Origin: a virus
IMG/VR virus record: IMGVR_UViG_3300006329_000009
Location: 1-60,963 of that record
DNA length: 60,963 nt
Direction: 5' to 3' (one strand)
The stretch's first letter is position 1, and every line of letters starts with the position of its first letter. Below, one piece after another: positions 23,342 through 31,914 of the stretch. The position numbers and the translations under genes were made by a program. The notes under the pieces are model-generated. The model made no database searches. It had not been told where the DNA came from and saw only the letters and a program-made list of their open reading frames with translations.

Positions 23342-23494
23342 ATGGGAAGATCTTACAAACGTAACGACCTCTATAATACAAATAGAGCGAAAAGTTTGAG
23401 AGAAAAGAGAAAACAATCCAACAACAAGTTTAAAGGAGTTACTAACAACAATCCGCACAATAATGTGGAAAAGTATCACAAACCCCGCCCCTAA
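23342..23494 (+). CDS. Small very basic protein, 50 residues
   Basis: M-G-R-S-Y-K-R-N-D-L-Y then R-A-K-S-L-R-E-K-R-K-Q-S-N-N-K. About one third Lys/Arg. ATG 23342 is used because an in-frame ATG at 23297 would lie within the promoter itself. A strong early promoter and high charge suggest an early nucleic-acid- or host-protein-binding factor. Confidence 0.7.
   Translation: MGRSYKRNDLYNTNRAKSLREKRKQSNNKFKGVTNNNPHNNVEKYHKPRP
23464..23472 (-). promoter_or_regulatory. Third DnaA-box-like 9-mer
   Basis: TGTGGAAAA, the reverse complement of TTTTCCACA, inside the small basic gene. It is the third copy in about 360 bases. Confidence 0.3.
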
Positions 23495-23534
23495 TTGCCA
23501 CCCTATACTATGCCTTTCTTTGCCCTTTTTTGCT

Positions 23535-23705
23535 ATGTCTAAAATAACAACTATTCAGACAATTCCACCAGTAAATGTTAAATTGTGGTCACACGGTTCT
23601 AAACACTTTTGGGCATACGATTACCCAGGAAATAGTAAGAACGGACCATTTAAATCTGAAAAGTTAGCATTACTTGACGCAACCCAATTCTCCAGTGATT
23701 CTTAA
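23535..23705 (+). CDS. Small unknown protein, 56 residues
   Basis: ATG 23535 is preferred; an in-frame ATG at 23463 overlaps the preceding gene and adds an odd Cys/Pro-rich lead. The protein has V-K-L-W-S-H-G-S-K-H-F-W-A-Y-D-Y, a compact aromatic/His motif. Meets the next gene at TAATG. Function unknown. Confidence 0.6.
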   Translation: MSKITTIQTIPPVNVKLWSHGSKHFWAYDYPGNSKNGPFKSEKLALLDATQFSSDS

Positions 23706-23893
23706 TGACAATTCCACACAAATTGCAGTTATTACTTAACACATACGATAAGGGATTACTACCCCCTGATTTACAAATAGAGATGGCACAGTTCTTAATA
23801 GATTGTGACCTACATAATGAGTTGAGACAGTATCAACAACTATGCGACTATTACATCGCTGAGGGTATATGTTATGACGTGCAATTAGCATGA
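23705..23893 (+). CDS. Small helical protein, 62 residues
   Basis: One-base overlap with the previous stop. Two helices (L-Q-L-L-L-N-T-Y-D-K-G-L-L-P-P-D-L-Q, then A-Q-F-L-I-D-C-D-L-H), a pattern of small cyanophage proteins. Function unknown. Confidence 0.6.
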   Translation: MTIPHKLQLLLNTYDKGLLPPDLQIEMAQFLIDCDLHNELRQYQQLCDYYIAEGICYDVQLA

Positions 23894-23912
23894 CTAATTA
23901 ACACATAGTATG

Positions 23913-23952
23913 CACACAGTTATTAACAATTAAGACAGTTAATTTCTGTGTG
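23913..23952. repeat. Inverted repeat in AT-rich intergenic region
   Basis: CACACAG (23913-23919) and CTGTGTG (23946-23952) in the 148-base gap 23894-24041, followed by very AT-rich DNA with two ATCGAT sites near 23970 and 24001. It marks the boundary between early-type small genes and late tail genes. It may be a terminator-like hairpin, a control site or part of an origin. Confidence 0.35.
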
Positions 23953-24041
23953 TATGTGTATATTAAAAAATCGATAAATGCTAACCTACAAAAGTATACC
24001 ATCGATATCAAAAAATTTTCCCAGTAAAAAATTTCTCCAGT

Positions 24042-24521
24042 ATGGTTTTAAACCCCAGACAAGAAAAGAAAATCGCCCTGCAAGAAACCTATAAGGATTT
24101 GGTGGGTCTTCCATGGCCTGCTCGTAGGTATCCAGGGTGTTACGATATTATACAGAAATACGCTAAGGCACAGTTAGACCTTGACCTACCTAACTTCTCA
24201 GGAGTCTACCAGTCATTCGCAGATGACGCTGTAGCACAGGCAAATGGTCTATGGATAGAGAAACCTATATGGGGTGAAGTATTAGACTTTACAAACCTAC
24301 AGAAGGATGACCTATTATTGTTTAGGTTATATACACAGGAAGGAAGGATTGTTACTCCAGAGAATGAGCGTATACCTAATCATGGTGCTGCTTACCTAGG
24401 TGATGGTTATATGCTACATCAACCATATAAGGAGTTAAGTCAGATAGTAGACATGAAAAGTAGTGGATGTAAGATATACCAGACATCTTGTGTAGGTGTA
24501 GTTAGGAATAACACTACATAG
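24042..24521 (+). CDS. NlpC/P60-like peptidase, probable tail-associated cell wall hydrolase
   Basis: A 159-residue protein. C33 in P-G-C-Y-D-I on the first helix, H114 in I-P-N-H-G-A-A-Y-L-G-D-G and H126 in M-L-H-Q-P fit the Cys-His-polar triad of NlpC/P60 peptidases as found in tail-tip proteins such as the lambda K family. The L-D-F-T-N-L-Q-K-D-D-L-L-L-F strand before it fits the family. It opens the baseplate gene block, so it likely cuts host peptidoglycan peptides at injection. C33 lies in a somewhat unusual surround. Confidence 0.65.
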   Translation: MVLNPRQEKKIALQETYKDLVGLPWPARRYPGCYDIIQKYAKAQLDLDLPNFSGVYQSFADDAVAQANGLWIEKPIWGEVLDFTNLQKDDLLLFRLYTQEGRIVTPENERIPNHGAAYLGDGYMLHQPYKELSQIVDMKSSGCKIYQTSCVGVVRNNTT

Positions 24522-24546
24522 CAATAGACAACTGAATAATAAGTTA

Positions 24547-24711
24547 ATGAGCAAAAGGTTTACTTTACAGATAGAGGAGACCTACGACGGTGATTGTTAT
24601 GTTAACATACCACAGGATTTAATGGATGAATGTGGATGGAAAGCAGGAGATGTGCTAGAATATGAAGAAGAGACCGATGGGTCTGTTATCTTGATTAAAA
24701 GTGAAGAATGA
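24547..24711 (+). CDS. AbrB/SpoVT-like swapped-hairpin protein
   Basis: A 54-residue protein. V-N-I-P-Q-D-L-M-D-E-C-G-W, then A-G-D-V-L-E-Y, matches the AbrB/SpoVT fold signature (strand, P-x-x-L helix, G-W/L-K-x-G-D-x-L). Such domains bind DNA as dimers in transcription regulators and antitoxins. Cyanobacteria use AbrB-like global regulators, so a role in host or phage transcription is plausible. No toxin gene is adjacent. Confidence 0.7.
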   Translation: MSKRFTLQIEETYDGDCYVNIPQDLMDECGWKAGDVLEYEEETDGSVILIKSEE

Positions 24712-24719
24712 GATATAAT
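24691..24719 (+). promoter_or_regulatory. sigma70-type promoter candidate
   Basis: TTGATT (24691-24696), 17 bases, TATAAT (24714-24719). The -35 box lies in the AbrB-like gene and the leader to GTG 24803 is long (83 bases after the -10 box), with an AACGCTA / TAGCGTT inverted repeat in it. Confidence 0.5.
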
Positions 24720-24802
24720 CAAATATGTTTAACGCTACTTGTGATTATTAACTTAATCAACTTAATAAAAAATTAGCGTTTGAAAAAAATAAAAAAATCG
24801 TC

Positions 24803-25051
24803 GTGGAAACTCCAAAGTTTAAGAGTGATGAAGAATTCATCGCTTGGGCATTACAAAATATAAGTGAAGCAATAAAGAATCTATCCAGTAGAATAGAGGC
24901 TTTAGAGGGGGCAATAGGTAGAATGCCTCCCCCTGGTGCTGATATGATTAAGTATAAAGTCCCAGGTGATGATTCCTACTCTAATTTAAAAGAGTTATTT
25001 GATAATCTGTATAAGAGGATAAATACCTTAGAGAATAATAATAAAACGTAG
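24803..25051 (+). CDS. Small coiled-coil protein, 82 residues
   Basis: GTG start; the stop overlaps the next GTG start (TAGTG). Long helix A-I-K-N-L-S-S-R-I-E-A-L-E-G-A-I-G-R then P-P-P-G-A and a second helix (L-F-D-N-L-Y-K-R-I-N-T-L-E), so a trimeric or dimeric coiled coil. Probably a small tail component or chaperone for the large protein after it. Confidence 0.65.
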   Translation: METPKFKSDEEFIAWALQNISEAIKNLSSRIEALEGAIGRMPPPGADMIKYKVPGDDSYSNLKELFDNLYKRINTLENNNKT

Positions 25052-28000
25052 TGCCAGCTTATATTCAGGAAACAGGTCGAAGTTTTCCGAATCCTACTAA
25101 AGGCGGTGGTTTTAACCAAGTCTTTAAACGTCCCTCATCAGGTGAGTATACTACTCATGGAGATTACCCTGATGTAGGTAGCGGTATGGACTATAGCATC
25201 ACCTTTGAGGGTGCAGGTCCAGGCACTATGCCTATGGGAAAAGATATTGTCCATTATATTGGTGATGATGACCCTACTAACGTTACCAGTGGTGGTGGAG
25301 AAAGAAGAGGAGTCTATAGATGGTATAGAGGGGTCAAAGATGACCACATGTATACACAAGACCCTCAACAAAAGAAATCAGACTTCGGTTGCGAGAATGA
25401 GTCTTGGAGGACAGCAGCAGGAGGATATAACTCAGAACCTAGGCAAGGGACACCTGTATTCTATGTAATGAGAGAGCAGGTACCTAATAGTGTGCCACTC
25501 AATACCTATTACAGTCACTGGCCTGACGATTCACAACTGACAGTAAGTAGTAATGTCCCTACTGGATTAAACGGAGTAGGTTGTGGAAGAAACAAATATT
25601 TTAATACTGGTAAGTTAGGGTATGCCTTTACTTCAGAAGCAGATGCATTAGCATACTGTAGTGGTGGAGAGACTCCTGTCCCTCTATATGAGTATCTACA
25701 TCCCGACCCAGACCATTTCTATACAATAGACCCTGCTAATGAAGTTAATCTTAGTGGTGGTCCTATAGCACCTAAACATGCCTATGGTGGAGAATACTCC
25801 TACCTAGGCATTTTGTGTTGGGTATTTGCTGAACCTCCTAGAGATGCACCTACCGATACTATAGTAGACGTAGGTAATATAGGTCCAACTGGGCAATCTC
25901 TTAACAAGAGTGGTTGGTATGACTACACTGATGATGACCAATACTCCTATGGTGAGTCTGGATGGGGTACAGGAGGGTGGTCTGAGTTCATGTATAGGCA
26001 AATGCGTGACTCAAACAGTAATGCAGTAGAGGGTCCACCTGCTGTTAACGGTTGGGGTAACCCAGATAACGTAGATATGCTATCTAATGATGCTCAATTT
26101 GAATGGGCTTATGGTTTATCTGGTGCTGTAAAGGGTGCTGTGCCTAGATTCCTCGGTTTTGAGGACATGTATGATGCTCAATTCGTCTTTTATTTGTTTG
26201 ATACCTCCTTCCCATGGAATGGTCCTATCTTTTCTACACAGTATATCCTCTCAAATGCGAAATGTTGTCCAAATACTACTGACCCAGAGGGTTGTCCGCA
26301 GTGTGCACCAGTATGGACGTACCATTCTCACTTCTATGAGATACAATCAGACTCATGGGAGACTACAAAAACAGAGATTTCCATACATGATGAGAGTAGT
26401 ACGGGTGTAAAAGAGTCATTCTGGACTATAGGAACTGAATCTACTACCTTATTCTTCCGTTATGTTACCCGTACAGGTGACTTTAACCGTGGAGATAAGA
26501 TAAATGGGTGGGATATTGACGCAGTTTACTACTTTGGTGATGAATTAAAGTGTGGAATAATGGAATTAACGTGGGATCAGGGTAGTGGTGCAACGAAAAA
26601 TACTTTTTCTTATCAACAATCCTTCACTTCTACGGATAATGGGGAGATAGAAGTGCTTGCTGGCTACGGTGTACCCAATAAAGCAGCGTTTTGTGGCACA
26701 TATGAGTTTCCAAAGAAGATATCTTACTGGAAAGTAGAGGTAGATCCACAGGCTTTGATACCTCATCGTAAGATGGATGAGGCAGAAATGCGAGCTGTAG
26801 TCGGAGATGATGGTACAATCGTCGCAATAGACATAGTTAATGGCGGTAGAGGGTATGTTTTAGAGGATACTACCATAGAATTGACGCATCCGAGGGAAAT
26901 GGATAACTTCTCTGCTACGGATACAGCAGATTTTATGGAAAATAGTATTAATAATGACACGGATTACGATAAAGCACTCGGTAATAGTCGCACAGAGAAG
27001 GGATTTAAGCGTAAAAACATGGAATCTGCTGTAAAAGCGTATGGAACGCATAGCGGAATCGTGGATTTGAGTAAAGATAAGAATAATGAGCTCTATAAAC
27101 TGAAAAAAGCAGTCGTAGAAGTAGAGAAAATAGACGAAGCAGGTACAATTAAGCGTGTAAGAGTCGTAGATGGTGGTGCAGGATACAACCAAGCGAATGT
27201 TCCTACCGTAATGATAGTGCAACCAGAGAAAATTAAGGTATCAGAGGACGCATCTCAGGATGAAATAGCCGCAACTGAGAAAGGAATGCAAGAAGCATGG
27301 AATCACGAGTTTACGGATGGAGATGTGCAACCAATTTCATCTACATTTGACAAAGAAACCATGGGAATCATCGGATCTTCCATGGGAGTCTCCCCACAGG
27401 GAGAAAATTCAGGATCATCTGTCTATGTTGAGGTACCAGACTCCTATGTAAGGGCAGCTAGTGACGGTGTAGACGACGATGTAACCAAATTATGCATGAA
27501 TATACCCGCAGAATGTATTAATGTAGATGCTAGGGGTTATATTTCTGATGCTATGCCTGATGAAACCCAGTTTGAAATCATATCTGGAGCAGATCCAAAC
27601 GGTATAGGAGTATTTGAGAAGGAAGTGATGCCATATGCATATAGTGGCACTGCTCAAGTAGACCAATACTCAGAGAATGTCTCCCACTTATACGGTCCAT
27701 TTGGTAAACAGAGGTGTATTGAGGTAAGACAACCTAAACTTTACAACATAACTCGTTGGTTTGATATGCCATGTGCGTATTTGGATGCTAACGAGGCAGG
27801 TGAGCAGAAGGCATTTGGTTATCTACCCTTTAAATACTGTGGTTCTGAGCAGAAGGATGCAACCTTTAGAGTATCACTTAGTTGTGAGGGACGTATAACT
27901 GGTAGTCAAGGTGGTGCGTGTATGGATTTCATACAGAGTTTACCTACTCCGTATCTACAACAGAAGAGACCTACACCAACAAACAATAGAACATGGAATT

Positions 28001-28662
28001 GTAGACGTGGTAATGTACCTGGTAGGTGTTACCGTGATCCTAGTGACCCTAATGACATTGTATTTGTGCCAGTAGGTTTGGATGAGAATACTTACGACTA
28101 TAATAGGAGTAACTTTACAGAGCTAGAGCAGTTACAAATGTGGGCAGGACAGAATATTACCAGTGCAGCCGCAGTGCAGACATGGTTAGGACACCCAACC
28201 GCACAAGACCCTGCTGGTACTCCGCACTCTGTTGATTATACTGAGCTTACTGTTGCGTCATGTAGCGGAGGAGTCCCGCCAAATGAGTGTTGGGATACCT
28301 ATGTGCGTGGAGTAACTGCGTCAGACGGTCCATTAGTAGTGTATAGTGAGTACGATGCGAACGGAAATGGCGGTGGTGGTAGTACCTTCTGTCAGACAAG
28401 TGAATTATATGACTCTTGTGTTGCACTAGATAAGTGTATGGATGCGTCTATTGCCATCAACCCTAAGCGTATGACTGGTAGTGGCACTAATGCACGGATG
28501 TTAATGGGTCCGTATAATGGAACTATGACCGTGCGGAATTATCTTACTGGTGGTACTATTGCACTAGATAAGAGTATCAAGAATTACGGTAACCCATACT
28601 TTGATGAGTGTAGTGAGGAGAATGCGTGGACAGAAGGCACACAGGTTAACGAGGATTTATAA
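25051..28662 (+). CDS. Large virion structural protein, baseplate/tail tip associated
   Basis: A 1203-residue protein with GTG start. Residues about 85-270 contain repeats with L-Y-E-Y-L-H-P-D-P-D-H-F-Y-T-I-D, the pattern of DUF5648-type repeats (P-L-Y-R-...-D-H-F-Y-T) that in bacteria occur on cell-surface proteins. Two GxGY modules (N-G-G-R-G-Y-V near 595, D-G-G-A-G-Y-N near 710) are of the type that makes up much of the giant protein downstream. Cys is abundant for a phage protein. It precedes the PAAR-like tip and gp25, so it is likely part of the central baseplate or a fibre attached to it. The middle (about 570-830) is more Lys/Glu-rich and may be an inserted module. Confidence 0.75.
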   Translation: MPAYIQETGRSFPNPTKGGGFNQVFKRPSSGEYTTHGDYPDVGSGMDYSITFEGAGPGTMPMGKDIVHYIGDDDPTNVTSGGGERRGVYRWYRGVKDDHMYTQDPQQKKSDFGCENESWRTAAGGYNSEPRQGTPVFYVMREQVPNSVPLNTYYSHWPDDSQLTVSSNVPTGLNGVGCGRNKYFNTGKLGYAFTSEADALAYCSGGETPVPLYEYLHPDPDHFYTIDPANEVNLSGGPIAPKHAYGGEYSYLGILCWVFAEPPRDAPTDTIVDVGNIGPTGQSLNKSGWYDYTDDDQYSYGESGWGTGGWSEFMYRQMRDSNSNAVEGPPAVNGWGNPDNVDMLSNDAQFEWAYGLSGAVKGAVPRFLGFEDMYDAQFVFYLFDTSFPWNGPIFSTQYILSNAKCCPNTTDPEGCPQCAPVWTYHSHFYEIQSDSWETTKTEISIHDESSTGVKESFWTIGTESTTLFFRYVTRTGDFNRGDKINGWDIDAVYYFGDELKCGIMELTWDQGSGATKNTFSYQQSFTSTDNGEIEVLAGYGVPNKAAFCGTYEFPKKISYWKVEVDPQALIPHRKMDEAEMRAVVGDDGTIVAIDIVNGGRGYVLEDTTIELTHPREMDNFSATDTADFMENSINNDTDYDKALGNSRTEKGFKRKNMESAVKAYGTHSGIVDLSKDKNNELYKLKKAVVEVEKIDEAGTIKRVRVVDGGAGYNQANVPTVMIVQPEKIKVSEDASQDEIAATEKGMQEAWNHEFTDGDVQPISSTFDKETMGIIGSSMGVSPQGENSGSSVYVEVPDSYVRAASDGVDDDVTKLCMNIPAECINVDARGYISDAMPDETQFEIISGADPNGIGVFEKEVMPYAYSGTAQVDQYSENVSHLYGPFGKQRCIEVRQPKLYNITRWFDMPCAYLDANEAGEQKAFGYLPFKYCGSEQKDATFRVSLSCEGRITGSQGGACMDFIQSLPTPYLQQKRPTPTNNRTWNCRRGNVPGRCYRDPSDPNDIVFVPVGLDENTYDYNRSNFTELEQLQMWAGQNITSAAAVQTWLGHPTAQDPAGTPHSVDYTELTVASCSGGVPPNECWDTYVRGVTASDGPLVVYSEYDANGNGGGGSTFCQTSELYDSCVALDKCMDASIAINPKRMTGSGTNARMLMGPYNGTMTVRNYLTGGTIALDKSIKNYGNPYFDECSEENAWTEGTQVNEDL

Positions 28663-29195
28663 TGGCATTTGGATTTTTAAAACCAGTTGCATCACTTAAC
28701 GGACTACCTTGTAGTGGTCACGGACTTTGTTTGCCTTCTACTATACACTCTGTGCAGAGTTGTGGTAGTCCTCCTATTCCTTATTCTATTGTAATTAAGG
28801 AATTTACATGTTGGTGGCCTCCGCACCCTACGGTTCCCTTCTTCCCTGTTACACCATTACGTGCTACAGTGTTAGTGAATCGTATTCCCATCATGTTATT
28901 GGGTGATACATTCATACCACACATTGCTGTGTGTACCAATATAATTGTGTACATATGTCCTTGTGGTAAGGCAATGTGTCCAACGCCCACTCCAATCCCT
29001 TGTAGTGTCCTTACAATCGAAGATGGTGGAGGAGTCGGTCATACTAGAATCTGTATGGCAACGACCTTTACTGTATTTGCATTGAAGCGACCTATAGGTA
29101 GGATTCTGGATCCGTTAGGAGTTGGATTCTCAGGGTTTAGTTACCCTTGTTCATCTGTGGTTGCATTTGGGCATGCAACTGTGTTAGCATCATAG
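28662..29195 (+). CDS. PAAR-like tail spike tip protein (gp5.4-like)
   Basis: A 177-residue protein with a one-base overlap (TAATG). Compact Pro/Gly/Cys-rich strands, V-N-R-I-P-I-M-L-L-G-D, regular Cys and His at positions suitable for metal ligation, and the location just before gp25 and gp6 match a PAAR-type sharp tip that caps the central spike. Phage PAAR proteins bind zinc or iron. The usual P-A-A-R letters are not obvious, so the call rests on overall pattern. Confidence 0.6.
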   Translation: MAFGFLKPVASLNGLPCSGHGLCLPSTIHSVQSCGSPPIPYSIVIKEFTCWWPPHPTVPFFPVTPLRATVLVNRIPIMLLGDTFIPHIAVCTNIIVYICPCGKAMCPTPTPIPCSVLTIEDGGGVGHTRICMATTFTVFALKRPIGRILDPLGVGFSGFSYPCSSVVAFGHATVLAS

Positions 29196-29211
29196 TAGTT
29201 TATTTTAAATT

Positions 29212-29349
29212 ATGGCATTATACTCGTCAACTGGTGGATATATTACTCCTCCTGCAAAGAAAACAAGACAAGGAAACTCGAAAAACACAAAATTGAGTGC
29301 TACTTCTCGTAATGGAGCAAGAAAAAAATATAGGGGTCAAGGAAAATAG
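29212..29349 (+). CDS. Small basic protein, 45 residues
   Basis: M-A-L-Y-S-S-T-G-G-Y-I-T-P-P-A-K-K-T-R-Q then Lys/Arg-rich to the end (R-K-K-Y-R-G-Q-G-K). It fits the small conserved basic protein I associate with the gp25 neighbourhood of cyanomyoviruses. Possibly a minor structural or DNA-binding protein. Confidence 0.7.
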   Translation: MALYSSTGGYITPPAKKTRQGNSKNTKLSATSRNGARKKYRGQGK

Positions 29350-29360
29350 TCGGGAAACCC

Positions 29361-29368
29361 TATAAATA
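29361..29368 (+). promoter_or_regulatory. T4-type late promoter TATAAATA
   Basis: Exact TATAAATA. Transcription should begin some 10 bases downstream, close to the ATG at 29396, and it precedes gp25, gp6 and the giant gene. A second TAAATA core lies at 29382-29387. Confidence 0.75.
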
Positions 29369-29395
29369 AACATATTGGCACTAAATATAGGTAAT

Positions 29396-29809
29396 ATGCC
29401 ATCGTATAGGTTCAGATCTGAAAAATATATCAGTAGAGGGTTTAAGGATTTAGCAGTCTCTTTTAAACCAAACCCTTCTACAGGAGATTTTGGTGTGGTC
29501 AAAAATGAAAACGCTATAAAACAGTCTGTCCGAAACATCATATTAACAATGTTTGGTGAAAGACCTTTTCAATATGAAATTGGGTCTAGGGTTAAAGCAC
29601 TATTGTTTGAGCCTTGGGATCCATTTAGTGCTGATAGTATGAAAAGTGAAATTCGTAATGCTCTGGATAGATTAGAACCAAGAATCGAAGTTAACCAAAT
29701 TAAGTTAAGGGATGATTCTGATATAAATTCCATCCAGGTTGGTATTGACTACACTATCGTGGGTCAAGAAGAAATACAAAACGTCGAATTTCTCTTAGAG
29801 AGAGCATAA
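29396..29809 (+). CDS. 25: Baseplate wedge subunit gp25
   Basis: A 137-residue protein, close to T4 gp25 (132). The core V-K-N-E-N-A-I-K-Q-S-V-R-N-I-I-L-T, G-E-R-P-F-Q-Y-E-I-G-S and L-F-E-P-W-D-P-F are the signature of the GPW/gp25 sheath-initiator domain. In T4 it joins the wedge to the sheath. ATG 29396 is preferred over TTG 29375 because the late promoter sits at 29361 and TAGG at 29388-29391 is a usable ribosome site. Confidence 0.92.
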   Translation: MPSYRFRSEKYISRGFKDLAVSFKPNPSTGDFGVVKNENAIKQSVRNIILTMFGERPFQYEIGSRVKALLFEPWDPFSADSMKSEIRNALDRLEPRIEVNQIKLRDDSDINSIQVGIDYTIVGQEEIQNVEFLLERA

Positions 29810-31908
29810 TGTCCGCTATTCCATCACAATTAACGTCGTTAGACTTCTTTGAAATCAAAGAATCTATCAGATCTTACCTTAGAACTCGTAAAGAATTCAC
29901 AGACTACGACTTTGAAGGTAGTTCTGCGTCATATTTGATAGATATTCTTGCTTATAACACTTATTATACTGCCTTTAATGCTAATATGGCATTAAATGAG
30001 GCATTTTTGGAGACTGCTACTGTTAGAGATAACATTGTAAGGATAGCAAAGCAGTTAAATTACACTCCAAGGTCTATAAAAGCAGCTAGAGCATGCTTGA
30101 GATTGGTTGCACAGACAACAACATCTCTAAATGGCACTACATTCCCAGAATTTTGCACATTACATAAAGGTGATGTGTTTGTAGCAGAGAATGAGGCTGA
30201 TACTTTTACCTTTGCATTGACAGAAGACATCAAAGTTGCAGTAGATTCATCTAGTGGAAAGGCAACCTTTGATAATGTATTGGTATATCAGGGAAATCTG
30301 CTATCATACAACTATACAGTTGATTATACAGTCAAGCAGGACTTCGTAATACCTGCTGAAAACGTTGATACCTCTCTTTTGAGAGTAGATGTATCTCCAA
30401 ATGCTCAATCCTCTGAAACTGACACCTATAGTCAGGCAGCAAACATCACATCTACTGATGCTACCTCAAGGATTTACTATTTGGAAGAGGCAGATGACCT
30501 TAGATACCGTTTAGTCTTCGGTGATGGGGTTATTGGACGTAAATTAATCGATGGAGAATACCTTACTCTCACCTATGTGGTAACAAATGGTGTTGAAGCT
30601 AATGGATGTAAGAATTTTGACTATATTGGTTATATAAACGACTCAGATGGTAGAGCAATTAACCCTTCTGCTATCACATTGATTACCAAAGACGCTGCAC
30701 AGGACGGTGAAGAGCACGAAACCGCACTTTCGGTTAAGTTTAGAGCACCTAGGGCATATGCAACCCAAAACAGGGCAGTTACTGAAACAGATTATGAGCA
30801 TATCGTCTCTGAAATCTATCCACAGGCAGCTTCAGTGACTGCTTATGGTGGTGAGAAGTTAAATCCACCTGTTTATGGTAAAGTTTATGTCGCTATACGA
30901 CCAAAAACAGGAAATAAGCTTAATGAGACAACAAAACAGAAGATAAAAAACGATTTGAAGAAATATTCAGTCGCTTCTATTGAACCAGTCATCATTGACC
31001 CAACTTCTTTCTACGTTATTCCAAAATCTTACGTTTATTACAACGGAAACGAGACTGGACTTACTGGATCGCAACTTGGTACTAAAGTTTTACAGTCTAT
31101 TGATGCTTATAACAGAAATGGACAGAATAACAGGTTTGGAGGACGTATAGACGGCTCTAAATTTGGTGCAATGCTTGATAATAGCGATACCTCCATTGCA
31201 GGTAACGTTACACAGATGACTTTGGGTCAAAATCTTGATAAATTTGCTTTTGGGCAAGTTTTCACACAATGTTTAGATTTTGGTAACCCACTTTATAACC
31301 CATCTAACTATTCTGGCAATCCAGATGGAGGAGATAATGGTAATGATGGTGTTTCATGTAAACCTTCCTTCTCTGTTGCTAAATCTGGTACATTTTATGC
31401 CACAGGATACACAGAAGACCTTGTAAACCTTACTTTAAGTGATGGTGCTACTGCTGCTGCTATATCAACTCCTGGTTTAAGCACAAATGTAACAAATCAG
31501 GTGTTAGTACCAGTAAATATAAGAGATGATGGATCAGGAAACCTCATTCTAGTTACTACTAGAGATGAGACTGAATTGGTACTCAATCCTTCCGTTGGAA
31601 GTGTAGATTATGCGGCTGGAATAGTCTGTGTTGGACCGATTGCAATACAAGGCACTCCAGATGATACTGAAAGACTTCCAATTCAAGTATTACCAGCTGG
31701 TGGATCAATTAATATCCCACCAGGTGTAGATCCAACAATCTTTAACCCATCAGTCAATCCTATTGACTATACAATCAACGATACTGCAATCCCCACCTTC
31801 GATCCTAACAACTTTAATGGTTTCAATTTCGGTGATATTGGGGGCATAAATATTATCGATTATCCAACTGATACGTTCACGTATCCAGTCAGCGACTCCT
31901 GTTTCTAA
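29809..31908 (+). CDS. 6: Baseplate wedge subunit gp6
   Basis: A 699-residue protein, one base overlapping gp25. The N-terminal F-F-E-I-K-E-S-I-R-S-Y-L and Y-L-I-D-I-L-A-Y-N-T-Y-Y are the conserved start of T4-like gp6, followed by the gpJ-like fold (E-T-D-Y-E-H-I-V, K-V-Y-V-A-I-R-P-K) and a Gly/Asn/Pro-rich tail. gp6 dimers form the inner ring of the baseplate. T4 gp6 is 660 residues, so the length fits. The last 150 residues, low in complexity, may be specific to cyanophages. Confidence 0.9.
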   Translation: MSAIPSQLTSLDFFEIKESIRSYLRTRKEFTDYDFEGSSASYLIDILAYNTYYTAFNANMALNEAFLETATVRDNIVRIAKQLNYTPRSIKAARACLRLVAQTTTSLNGTTFPEFCTLHKGDVFVAENEADTFTFALTEDIKVAVDSSSGKATFDNVLVYQGNLLSYNYTVDYTVKQDFVIPAENVDTSLLRVDVSPNAQSSETDTYSQAANITSTDATSRIYYLEEADDLRYRLVFGDGVIGRKLIDGEYLTLTYVVTNGVEANGCKNFDYIGYINDSDGRAINPSAITLITKDAAQDGEEHETALSVKFRAPRAYATQNRAVTETDYEHIVSEIYPQAASVTAYGGEKLNPPVYGKVYVAIRPKTGNKLNETTKQKIKNDLKKYSVASIEPVIIDPTSFYVIPKSYVYYNGNETGLTGSQLGTKVLQSIDAYNRNGQNNRFGGRIDGSKFGAMLDNSDTSIAGNVTQMTLGQNLDKFAFGQVFTQCLDFGNPLYNPSNYSGNPDGGDNGNDGVSCKPSFSVAKSGTFYATGYTEDLVNLTLSDGATAAAISTPGLSTNVTNQVLVPVNIRDDGSGNLILVTTRDETELVLNPSVGSVDYAAGIVCVGPIAIQGTPDDTERLPIQVLPAGGSINIPPGVDPTIFNPSVNPIDYTINDTAIPTFDPNNFNGFNFGDIGGINIIDYPTDTFTYPVSDSCF

Positions 31909-31914
31909 GAATAA

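Noticed and set aside
29375-29395. TTG start for gp25
   Set aside because: It lies only 6 bases after the late promoter box, about where transcription would begin; ATG 29396 fits gp25 length and has a nearby ribosome site.
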